NCBI GenBank assembly: GCA_021847245.1
Contig: JAJZUC010000006.1
Span: 1 to 64,000, forward strand
Direction: 5' to 3'
Source: Deltaproteobacteria bacterium
GTDB lineage: Bacteria > Desulfobacterota > Desulfuromonadia > Geobacterales > Geobacteraceae
Length of the DNA stretch: 64,000 bases
Shown here: piece by piece, positions 1-8,083 of the stretch
Position numbering within the stretch: the first letter of the stretch is position 1
Layout: each line of letters starts with the position of its first letter
Position numbers and translations under genes: made by a program
The notes under the pieces: generated by a model
What the model was told of the DNA's origin: nothing
The model's database searches: none
What the model saw: the letters and a program-made list of their open reading frames with translations, nothing else

Positions 1-2
1 TG

Positions 3-167
3 GAGCGGCTCGGTTTCTCGGACGACGCCATCTACACAACGCTTGAGAACCGGATGAAGTGCGGCCTTGGCAAATGCGGCCGCTGCAACGTCGGCAACGT
101 CTACGTCTGCAAGGACGGCCCGGTCTTTACCGCCGCCCGGGTGAAGGCGATGCCGCAGGAGTTCTGA
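3..167 (+). CDS. C-terminal end of an FAD/NAD(P)-binding, 2Fe-2S oxidoreductase subunit (hydrogenase gamma / anaerobic sulfite reductase B-like), truncated by window start
   Basis: Frame 3 reads ERLGFSDDAIYTTLENRMKCGLGKCGRCNVGNVYVCKDGPVFTAARVKAMPQEF*, with the C-x4-C-x2-C-x(n)-C Fe-S motif typical of this family. Confidence 0.75.
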   Translation, partial: ERLGFSDDAIYTTLENRMKCGLGKCGRCNVGNVYVCKDGPVFTAARVKAMPQEF

Positions 168-176
168 GGGGTTACG

Positions 177-383
177 ATGAAGCGGCTGCAGAATATAGTT
201 TCCGTGCGGATAAGCGACGATGAGCTGGAGCTGCTCCGGGAGGTCGGCGCCTCTTCCCGCAGGAGTGTCTCGGAGCTTCTGAAGGTGGCTTTCAGAAGCT
301 ATCTCAAACAGTACCGTTTTCCGGAGGGGGCCCGCCGTCATGAACCAGCCGGCTCCGAATGCCATGAACCACACTCAGGTTGA
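177..383 (+). CDS. Small ribbon-helix-helix (CopG-like) DNA-binding protein
   Basis: ORF track 68 aa; SVRISDDELELLREVGASSRRSVSELLKVAFRSYL resembles an RHH fold. Confidence 0.6.
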   Translation: MKRLQNIVSVRISDDELELLREVGASSRRSVSELLKVAFRSYLKQYRFPEGARRHEPAGSECHEPHSG

Positions 384-1677
384 AATACCCGCGCGCCGCG
401 ACCATCCCTCGAAGCTTTTCGTCGAGGTGACGACCCACTGCAACCTCGGCTGCGCCATGTGCGTCAAGCAGACACGGCACCATGGCCTGACTGAGGGGGT
501 CATGACCGACGAGACCTTCTCCTCCCTCTCTCCCGCCTTTCCCCACCTCGAAGCCCTCATCCTCAACGGCATCGGCGAACCGCTTCTGCATCCCCGGCTG
601 GAACTGTTCATCCGCAAGGCACGGGAGCTGATGCCGGCGGCGGGATGGATCGGGTTCCAGAGCAACGGCCTCCTGGTGAACGCGGGGAGGGCGGCGTCCC
701 TGGTGGCGGCGGGGCTCGACCGGATCTGCATCTCCATGGACGCCGCCTCCCCCGAGACCTTCCGCAGGCTTCGGGAGGGAGGGGAGGTGGGGGACATGGA
801 GCGGGCCTTCAGCGCCCTGGTCGCAGCCCGCAGCGCGGATCCCGCCTCCCGGCTGGAGATCGGGATCGAGTTCGTCGTCATGCGCGACAATATCCGCGAG
901 CTCCCCGAGGCGATCCGCTGGGCCGCCCGGCGGGGGGCCACCTTCGCCCTGGCGACCCAGGTCGTCCCCTACGACGAGGTCCACACGGGGCAGGTCGCCT
1001 ACGACAGCAACACCGACGAGGCGGTGGCGATCTTCGAGAGCTGGAAACGGACGGCGGCGAAGGAGGGGATCGACCTCGGGCGCTACCGGGAGGTGGCGTT
1101 CAAATTTTCCCGAACCGCCGAGGAGCAGCGGGTCGTCGACTTCGTCGCCCGGATGAAGGAGGATGCGCTTTCGCGCAACGTTTTCCTGAACCTTGAGAAG
1201 CTCATGGGGCGTGATGAGCGGTGGTTCGAGGAGGCGGCCGGCATCTTCGAGGAGGCCCGCACCGTCGCGGCGGAGGAGGGGGTCGACCTGAGGCTGCCGG
1301 AGCTGCTCCCCCGGGAGAAGCGGCGCTGCGAGTTCGTGGAGGAGGGTGGCGCCTTCGTTTCCTGGGACGGGAAGGTCCATCCCTGCTATTTTCTCTGGCA
1401 CCGGTACCGCTGCTACGTCCAGGGGTGGAGTCAGACGGTGAGCCCGAAGGTCTTCGGCAGCGTGGCGGACCGGGGAATCCTCGCCATCTGGAACGACCCG
1501 ACATTCAGGGGATTCCGGGAGAGTGTCCTCACCTACGACTACCCCCTCTGCTTCAGCTGCAAGCTCGCCCCCTGCGACTATGTCCAGAGCGACAGATTCG
1601 AGCAGGACTGCCACATCAGGTCGGAACCGTGCGGCTCCTGCCTCTGGTGCATGGGGGTGTTCCAATGCCTGCGGTGA
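340..1677 (+). CDS. Radical SAM/SPASM protein, putative metalloenzyme maturase
   Basis: CNLGCAMC (CX3CX2C) radical SAM motif; Cys-rich C-terminus (CYFLWH, CFSCKLAPCDY, CHIRSEPCGSCLWC) like SPASM. Confidence 0.8.
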   Translation: MNQPAPNAMNHTQVEIPARRDHPSKLFVEVTTHCNLGCAMCVKQTRHHGLTEGVMTDETFSSLSPAFPHLEALILNGIGEPLLHPRLELFIRKARELMPAAGWIGFQSNGLLVNAGRAASLVAAGLDRICISMDAASPETFRRLREGGEVGDMERAFSALVAARSADPASRLEIGIEFVVMRDNIRELPEAIRWAARRGATFALATQVVPYDEVHTGQVAYDSNTDEAVAIFESWKRTAAKEGIDLGRYREVAFKFSRTAEEQRVVDFVARMKEDALSRNVFLNLEKLMGRDERWFEEAAGIFEEARTVAAEEGVDLRLPELLPREKRRCEFVEEGGAFVSWDGKVHPCYFLWHRYRCYVQGWSQTVSPKVFGSVADRGILAIWNDPTFRGFRESVLTYDYPLCFSCKLAPCDYVQSDRFEQDCHIRSEPCGSCLWCMGVFQCLR

Positions 1678-1700
1678 CGTAAGACCCGGTTTTTGCGGGA

Positions 1701-3683
1701 TCAGATCCTCACCCTGATCGGCAGGATGACGGTGGTGAGCCCGCTCCACTGCAGACGGCGCTGGATGGCGAAGGCGGTCTCGTTGTGGAGCATCTTGTGG
1801 TAGAACTTCTCCAGGCGGAAGGTGAGCTGGCCGGTGAAGACCGTCGATTGCGGGAACACCTCGGCCAGTTGATGGCACAGTTCGGTCGCGCTTTCCACCA
1901 CGTCGGTCCCGACGGCCATCCGGTAGTCCGCGGCGACACCGAGCCTGCGGGCCAGTTCCACGTACCTTTCCAGACTTTCCCTTGTCGACCTCTCCAGGGC
2001 CGCCATCTCCTCGGCCCCCTTGAATGACCCCGAATCGATCACTGACACTGAGACGAAAATGACGTTCCTGTAACTATTCCGGAAGGTGGTGAGGATGGAG
2101 AGGAGCGTATGCACCCCGAAGCCGCTGTACCCCGAGACAAGCTGGATGGCGGTCGGCTCGTTGCGGTTGACGGGCTCGGTGTTTACCGGCCCCGCGGTGG
2201 GGAAGTCGAGGAGCGTCTCGTCCAGCTGGGCGATCCCCGCGCGCACCTTCAGGTAGTGTCCCTTGATCAGGTAGCAGAGGCCGATCACGACCGAGGTGAT
2301 GAGAAGTGTCATCCACCCCCCTTCGGTGAATTTTTCGAAGGTAGTGATGACCAGGATGGTGACACAGAGGGCGAGCCCCACCAGATGGACGGCGAGGTGC
2401 CGCAGCCACTGCGGATCCTCTCTTCGCCGCTGGATGAAAAAGCGCGACATCCCCAGCTGCGACAGCGAGAAGGTGATGAAGACGTTGATCGAGTACATGA
2501 CCACCAGGGCCGAGACCGACCCTTGGGTATAGAAGAGGAGCGCGATGGCGGCGGTTCCCATGAGGAGGATGCCGTTTCGCATGGTGAGCCGCTCCGAGAG
2601 GGCGGCGAAGCGGTGCGGGAACCAGGAGTCGATCGCCATGTTGGACATGACCCGCGGCCCGTCCACGAAGCCGGCCTGGGCGGCCACCAGCAGGAGCGCC
2701 CCCTCGGAGAAGATGGTCACGAAGGCGATCGCCTTACCCATGGGCCAGCCGGAGAAGAGGGCGTCGGCCAGCACCGCGTTGAGGGTCTTCCCCTCCACCG
2801 GCTTCAGAGCCAGCAGCAAGTAGCAGAGGAGGAGGATCGAAGCGGTGAAGGCGAGCGACGTGGCCATGTAGATCATGGTTTTCTTCCCCGTCTGCACCCG
2901 CGGCTCCCGCATGATCTGCAGGCCGTTGGAGACCGCCTCGATCCCGGTGTAGGTCCCGCCTCCCAGCGAGTAGGCCCGCAGGAAGAGAAGGAAGATGCCG
3001 AGCACCCCGATGCTCGACACGTCACGGTGGATGCCGGTGCCGAAGTCGTTTATGACCGGGACGAACCGGTCGCTGTGGATGAACATCCCGTAGAGGAGCA
3101 TGATGACGTGCGTCACTACGAAGACCATGAAGATCGGCGCCAGTATCGTGACCGATTCCTTCACCCCCCTGACGTTCAGGATGATGAGGAGAACGATCAG
3201 GACGCAGGCGACGGGGACCTTGTACTGGTGGTACGCGACCGGGAGGTAGCTGAAGACCGCGTCCACGCAGGAGGCGATGGAGATGGTGATGGTCATGACG
3301 TAGTCCACCAGGAGCGCGCTTCCCGAAACCACCCCCGCCTTCTCGCCCAGGAGGTGCGTGGCGACGATGTAACCGCCGCCGCCGTGGGGGAAGTGCTCGA
3401 TGATCCGTGAGTAGGCGTAGGAGATGATGAAGACCGTCATGGTCATCACCAGGGCCAGGAGGAGCGCCAGGTAGGTATGGGCGCCGAGCGCCTTGAACGC
3501 CTCTTCCGGACCGTAGGCCGACGAGGAGAGCCCGTCGGCCCCCAGCCCGACCCATGCGAGGACCGGGATGAGCGCCATCTTGTGGAAGAGGTGGGTATCC
3601 TGCAGGTGCTTGGGGGCGCCGAAGATGGCGTGGGAAATCCTTTGCAGCAGACGCTTGTCATTCGCTGGGTTAGTTGACGGCAT
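1701..3683 (-). CDS. APC-superfamily permease, KimA (YdaO)-like potassium importer
   Basis: 660 aa; SSSAYGPEE, GGGYIVATHLLGEKAGVVSGSALLVDYVMT and C-terminal LHNETAFAIQRRLQWSG.TTVILP resemble B. subtilis KimA; preceded by a ydaO-type riboswitch and located next to kdp. Confidence 0.8.
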   Translation of the reverse strand: MPSTNPANDKRLLQRISHAIFGAPKHLQDTHLFHKMALIPVLAWVGLGADGLSSSAYGPEEAFKALGAHTYLALLLALVMTMTVFIISYAYSRIIEHFPHGGGGYIVATHLLGEKAGVVSGSALLVDYVMTITISIASCVDAVFSYLPVAYHQYKVPVACVLIVLLIILNVRGVKESVTILAPIFMVFVVTHVIMLLYGMFIHSDRFVPVINDFGTGIHRDVSSIGVLGIFLLFLRAYSLGGGTYTGIEAVSNGLQIMREPRVQTGKKTMIYMATSLAFTASILLLCYLLLALKPVEGKTLNAVLADALFSGWPMGKAIAFVTIFSEGALLLVAAQAGFVDGPRVMSNMAIDSWFPHRFAALSERLTMRNGILLMGTAAIALLFYTQGSVSALVVMYSINVFITFSLSQLGMSRFFIQRRREDPQWLRHLAVHLVGLALCVTILVITTFEKFTEGGWMTLLITSVVIGLCYLIKGHYLKVRAGIAQLDETLLDFPTAGPVNTEPVNRNEPTAIQLVSGYSGFGVHTLLSILTTFRNSYRNVIFVSVSVIDSGSFKGAEEMAALERSTRESLERYVELARRLGVAADYRMAVGTDVVESATELCHQLAEVFPQSTVFTGQLTFRLEKFYHKMLHNETAFAIQRRLQWSGLTTVILPIRVRI

Positions 3684-3718
3684 AGGTCCTCTCTGCTCGC
3701 GGTTGATTGAAAACGTGA

Positions 3719-3747
3719 AAAGCCGCCGGCAAACGACCGGCGGCTTC
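3719..3747 (-). terminator. Intrinsic terminator of the riboswitch expression platform
   Basis: Minus strand GCCGCCGGTCGTTTGCCGGCGGCTTTT: 10-bp GC stem followed by a U-tract, between aptamer and permease start. Confidence 0.85.
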
Positions 3748-3754
3748 TCCGCTC

Positions 3755-3905
3755 TTCGTGCCCTTTCACGCGCCTACGAGGTTAGCTGACGGGCTCGGAC
3801 TTGAAAGTATCCTATCTCCAACCGCCTTGTCGAAACGGCGGTGAAGAATTCGCCCCACCTGATCGGATCCCCCGCACCCGCCTTTCAGGGCGGGTCTCGG
3901 CTGCC
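3755..3905 (-). promoter_or_regulatory. ydaO-yuaA-type cyclic-di-AMP riboswitch
   Basis: Minus strand GCCGAGACCCGCCCTGAAAGGCGGGTGCGGGGGATCC...GGTGGGGCGAATTCTTCACC...CTTTCAAGTCCGAGCCCGTCAGCTAACCTCGTAGGCGCGTGAAAGG; the GAGCCCGUCAGCUAACCUCG core and GCGGGGGA / GGGGCGAAU blocks match the B. subtilis ydaO element. Confidence 0.93.
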
Positions 3906-3930
3906 TGTTCAATTTGAGTAATCAAAAAAA

Positions 3931-3994
3931 TATCAAGATGGGCATCAAGAAAGTATCAAGACTGTAGGGGAAGGGATCAAGATCGTATCAAGAG
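3931..3994. repeat. Five phased direct repeats ATCAAGA (TCTTGAT on minus)
   Basis: ATCAAGA at 3932, 3944, 3955, 3976, 3987; spacings 12, 11, 21, 11 bp; upstream of the minus-strand riboswitch. Confidence 0.7.
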
Positions 3995-4032
3995 CGGAGC
4001 ATGGGGGCGGGAGATGACGTGGGGCCGGGGGA

Positions 4033-4740
4033 TCACGAATCCGCGCGCAGGCGGTACCCCACCCCAGGTTCGGTAAGGATGTAGCGGGGGCGCGAGGGGT
4101 CCGCTTCCAGCTTGTGGCGCAGGTTGCTGATGTTCACCCGCAGCACGTGGGGCTGTTCCAGGTAGGCGACCCCCCAGATCCGGCTGAGGATCTGGCGGTG
4201 GGTCAGGACCTTCCCGGCATGGGTCACCAGGAGACGGAGCAGTTCATATTCCGTCGGCGTCAGCTGCACCTCGGTCCCGCCCGAAAGCACCCGCCGGCGG
4301 GCCAGGTCCACCTCCAGCTCGCCGACCCGGTAAACCGGCTCGGGGGCCTGCTGCACGGAGCGGCGGAGCGCCACCCGGATCCGTGCCACGAGTTCCGCCA
4401 CACCGAACGGCTTCGTCAGGTAATCGTCCGCGCCGGCGTCCAGCGCCTCCACCTTGTCGTCCTCCCGCTCCCGCACCGAGAGGACGATGATCGGCACCTG
4501 CGACCACTCGCGAATTCGCTTGATCACCTCGATCCCGTCCAGGTCGGGAAGCCCCAGGTCGAGGAGGATGAGGTCCGGTCGAAGCGTTGCCGCCGCGGCC
4601 AGGGCCTCGTGGCCGCTCTCCGCCTGGTGGAGGTAAAACTCCCCGGTGGCGAGGGCGGTCCGGAGGAACCGCTGGATCGCCGCCTCGTCGTCCACCACGA
4701 GGATACGCGGCAGATTGGCGCCGCTTTTTTCGTTCGTCAT
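4033..4740 (-). CDS. kdpE: KdpE response regulator (OmpR family)
   Basis: REC domain (VVDDEAAIQRFLR..., DLILLDLGLPDLDG) plus winged helix; next to kdpD. Confidence 0.95.
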   Translation of the reverse strand: MTNEKSGANLPRILVVDDEAAIQRFLRTALATGEFYLHQAESGHEALAAAATLRPDLILLDLGLPDLDGIEVIKRIREWSQVPIIVLSVREREDDKVEALDAGADDYLTKPFGVAELVARIRVALRRSVQQAPEPVYRVGELEVDLARRRVLSGGTEVQLTPTEYELLRLLVTHAGKVLTHRQILSRIWGVAYLEQPHVLRVNISNLRHKLEADPSRPRYILTEPGVGYRLRADS

Positions 4741-4766
4741 TTCACGTGTCCTTTAATGCCGGTGGT

Positions 4767-7433
4767 TTATTTCAGTGGCAAAGTGACGATCACCCGCAGT
4801 CCCCCGCCGGCGCGGTTTTCCGCCCGGATCTTCCCGCCGTGCGCTTCGACGATCCCCTTGCAGATGGCGAGCCCCAGCCCGGTCCCTCCCGCCCCCTCGG
4901 GGACGGGAATCCGGTAGAACTTGTCGAAGACCCGCACCAGGTCTGACTCCGGAACGCCGGGGCCGCGGTCCGCAACCTCCATCGTGAGGTGCGTGCCGTC
5001 CGCCCAGGCAGCCAGGGAGATGCTACTCTCCGGGGGGGAATACTTCAAGGCGTTATCGAGCAGATTTACGAGCACCTGGGTCATGAGTGCCATGTCCATC
5101 CTTACCAGCGGGAGGCCGTCGGGGAGGAACACCTCCACCTTCCGCGCGCCGAGCCGCTGTTCGATGGCCGCCAGTGCACACCCCACCAGGTCCTGGATGT
5201 CGCACGGCTCTTCCCGCAGCTTGATCGCGTTGGCCTCCAGGCGGGTCATGTCGAGGAGGTTGCCGACAAAGCGGTTCAGCCGCCCCGCTTCTTCCCACGC
5301 CCCTTCGAGCAGGTCGCGCCGGGCCTCTTCGCCCAGTGTGCTGCTTCGATCCCGCAGGGTTCCCAGGGCGCCGGTGATGGAGACCAGCGGAGTGCGGAGA
5401 TCGTGGGAGACGGAGTTGAGAAGGGCGCGTTCCAGGCTCTCCCGGGCCATGAGGAGCTGGGCACGTTCGGCCTGCTTGGCCAGGTTGACCCGTTCAATGG
5501 CGAGGGACGACTGGATGGCGAAGGCATCGAGGAGCCTGCGGCTCAGTGGATTCGTGTAGTCGGCCTCATCATTGAACTCCACGCCTAGCACCCCCAGCGC
5601 GTTTGTCTGTGTCTGGAGGGGAAGAAAAAGAAGCGTGGCGGAACTGAGGGTTTCGGTGCCGCGCCCGGCCGGGTGCCGGTTGCGGAAGGCCCAGTCGGCC
5701 TCGGCATGCTCCTTCTCCCCCAGATGAAGTCCCGTGCTGGCGGCTACGACCTCCAGGCGTTCCCCCTCGGGGAGGAGGATCACCAGACGGCCATGAAAGC
5801 TTTGGTCGAAATTCCTGACCACGGCATCAAGGATGGTGTCGATATCGGCCGCTGCGGCCAGATCCCGGCTCAGATAGTAGAGGGTTGCCGTCTGGACTTC
5901 GCGCTTGCGGATTGCCTCGGCCCGTTCGCTTGCCGTGGCGACCAGCTTTCCGATCACCAGCCCCACGGTGAAGAGGCCGAAAAAGGTGAAGAGATACTGG
6001 GTGTCGGCGACCGTAAAGGTGAAGCGGGGGGGGACAAAGAAAAAGTCGAAGGCGAGGACACCCAGAAACGCCGTGAGGATGGCCGGCCGCAGGCCGAGCC
6101 GGATCGCCGCCAGGACCACCGCCAGGAGGTAGAGCATCACCATGTTGGTCGGCGTGAGAAACGGACGGACCAGTTGGCTGGCGAACGTGGCACCGGTCAC
6201 CAGCACCAGGCTGTACACATATTGCAGCCAGTGGACCGGCCTTTTCAGCCGTGGAGCCGCCGCGCCGCGTTTTGCCTCGGCATGCTCGATGCTCACCACG
6301 TAAACGTCGATCGTCCCGCTGCGGCGGATGACCTGGTCGACGAGGGGAGGGTGGAGCAGCTCCCGCCAGCGGGGCTTGGTCGGCTTGCCGATGACGATCT
6401 TCGTCACGTTGTGCCGGACGGCGTAGTCGATCACCGCTTCGGCCACCGAAACCCCCGTGACGTTCGCCACCTGGGCACCGAGGCTCTCGGCGAGCCGCAG
6501 GTCCTTCCAGACCCGCTCCCGGTTTTCCCGGGCATACTTTCCGGTTTCGGGGGTTTCGACGTAGATCGTGTGCCACGGGGCCTTGAGTTCATCGGCCAGG
6601 CGCCGGGTCGTCCGGAGGAGCTGCTCACCGAAAGGGCTGCCGCTCACGCAGACGAGGAGCCGTTCCGCCGCCGGCCACGGCCCGGTGATGGAGCGCGACT
6701 CCATGTAGGCACGCATCTCTTCGTCGACGCGGGCCGCAGCCCGGCGCAGCGACAGCTCGCGCAGGGCGATGAGGTTCCCCGGCTTGAAGAACTTCTTTGC
6801 CGCCAGGGTGGCCTGTTTCGGGATGTAGACCTTCCCCTCGTTGAGCCGCTGGAGCAGCTCCTCGGGCGGGATGTCCACGAGCCGGATCTCGGTCGCCTCG
6901 TCCATGATCCGGTCGGGAACGGTCTCCCGCACTTTGACCCCGGTGATCTGGGCGACGATGTCGTTGAGGCTCTCGAAGTGCTGGACGTTGACCGTGGTGT
7001 AGACGTCGATCCCGGCCGCGATGAGCTCTTCCACGTCCTGCCAGCGTTTTTCGTGGCGGGAGCCGGGGGCGTTGGTGTGGGCCAGCTCGTCCACCAGGGC
7101 GATCTGGGGCTTGCGGGCCAGCACCGCGTCTGTATCCAGCTCCGGAAGCGCCACGCCGTGGTACGCGATCTGCGCCCGCGGGAGGATCTCCAGCCCCGTC
7201 AGGAGAGCGTCGGTCTCGGCCCGGTCGTGGGTCTCCACGTACGCCACCACCACATCGCGGCCTTCCAGCTTCCGCTGCCGTGCCGCCTCCAGCATGGCGT
7301 AGGTCTTGCCGACTCCGGCGGCATAGCCGAGGAAGATCTTCAGCTTCCCCCGCTTCGCCTCCTTCTCCTCCGCAAGTGCCAGCTTCAGCAGGGCCTCGGG
7401 CGAGGGGCGTTTATCGTCGTCGTTTTCGCTCAT
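4767..7433 (-). CDS. kdpD: KdpD sensor histidine kinase
   Basis: N-terminal KdpD domain (GKLKIFLGYAAGVGKTYAMLEAA), USP domain, TM region, HK domain (SVSHDLRTPL). Confidence 0.97.
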   Translation of the reverse strand: MSENDDDKRPSPEALLKLALAEEKEAKRGKLKIFLGYAAGVGKTYAMLEAARQRKLEGRDVVVAYVETHDRAETDALLTGLEILPRAQIAYHGVALPELDTDAVLARKPQIALVDELAHTNAPGSRHEKRWQDVEELIAAGIDVYTTVNVQHFESLNDIVAQITGVKVRETVPDRIMDEATEIRLVDIPPEELLQRLNEGKVYIPKQATLAAKKFFKPGNLIALRELSLRRAAARVDEEMRAYMESRSITGPWPAAERLLVCVSGSPFGEQLLRTTRRLADELKAPWHTIYVETPETGKYARENRERVWKDLRLAESLGAQVANVTGVSVAEAVIDYAVRHNVTKIVIGKPTKPRWRELLHPPLVDQVIRRSGTIDVYVVSIEHAEAKRGAAAPRLKRPVHWLQYVYSLVLVTGATFASQLVRPFLTPTNMVMLYLLAVVLAAIRLGLRPAILTAFLGVLAFDFFFVPPRFTFTVADTQYLFTFFGLFTVGLVIGKLVATASERAEAIRKREVQTATLYYLSRDLAAAADIDTILDAVVRNFDQSFHGRLVILLPEGERLEVVAASTGLHLGEKEHAEADWAFRNRHPAGRGTETLSSATLLFLPLQTQTNALGVLGVEFNDEADYTNPLSRRLLDAFAIQSSLAIERVNLAKQAERAQLLMARESLERALLNSVSHDLRTPLVSITGALGTLRDRSSTLGEEARRDLLEGAWEEAGRLNRFVGNLLDMTRLEANAIKLREEPCDIQDLVGCALAAIEQRLGARKVEVFLPDGLPLVRMDMALMTQVLVNLLDNALKYSPPESSISLAAWADGTHLTMEVADRGPGVPESDLVRVFDKFYRIPVPEGAGGTGLGLAICKGIVEAHGGKIRAENRAGGGLRVIVTLPLK

Positions 7434-7999
7434 TGCTTGATGTTATCCAGCGCCAGATTTAATGCAAGCACATTTACCCGCCGCTCTCCCAGAAACCCGA
7501 GCTGGCGCTCTTCGGTGTGGGCGGCAACGAGTCGGGCCAGTTCCTCGTCGGTCATCCCGCGCGCCCTGGCGACCCGGGGGATCTGGACTGCGGCCGTCTC
7601 CCGCGAGATGTGCGGGTCGAGCCCGCTCGACGACGCCTGCACAAGCTCTGCCGGGACGCTGCCGGTGATCCCCGAGTCCCTGAGCGCCTTCACCCGTTCG
7701 GCCACCGTCTTCAGGTAATCGGGATTGGTGGGGCCGAGATTCGAGCCACCCGATGCCGTCGGATTGTATGCGAAATCGGCGGTGGCGGAAGGGCGGGGCC
7801 AGAAGTACTGCGGGGCGGAGAAGGGCTGGCCTATGAGTGCGGAGCCGACCTCGCGGCCGCTTCTGTCGGTGATGAAACTCCCCCCGGCCTGCTTCGGGAA
7901 GGCGACCGAGGCAATGCCGGCCACCACCGCCGGATAGATCCCGCCGCAGATGACAGTGAAGGCGATGAAGAGGAGGATTGCGGGTTTCAGGTCTTTCAT
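7430..7999 (-). CDS. kdpC: K+-transporting ATPase subunit C
   Basis: KdpC features (YFWPRPSA, NPTASGGSNLGPTNP, SGLDPHIS); 4-bp overlap with kdpD. Confidence 0.97.
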   Translation of the reverse strand: MKDLKPAILLFIAFTVICGGIYPAVVAGIASVAFPKQAGGSFITDRSGREVGSALIGQPFSAPQYFWPRPSATADFAYNPTASGGSNLGPTNPDYLKTVAERVKALRDSGITGSVPAELVQASSSGLDPHISRETAAVQIPRVARARGMTDEELARLVAAHTEERQLGFLGERRVNVLALNLALDNIKQ

Positions 8000-8015
8000 G
8001 GGTTTCTCCTAATAG

Positions 8016-8083
8016 GTGAGAAGTGAGATGTGAGACGTTAAGATGCCAAGTTCACGTCTCACGTCTTACGTCTTACGTCTCAC
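8016..8083. repeat. Heptamer-based imperfect inverted repeat at the kdpB/kdpC junction
   Basis: Left arm GTGAGAAGTGAGATGTGAGACGT, right arm ACGTCTCACGTCTTACGTCTTACGTCTCAC; 7-nt periodicity; overlaps the kdpB stop (8080-8082). Confidence 0.75.
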
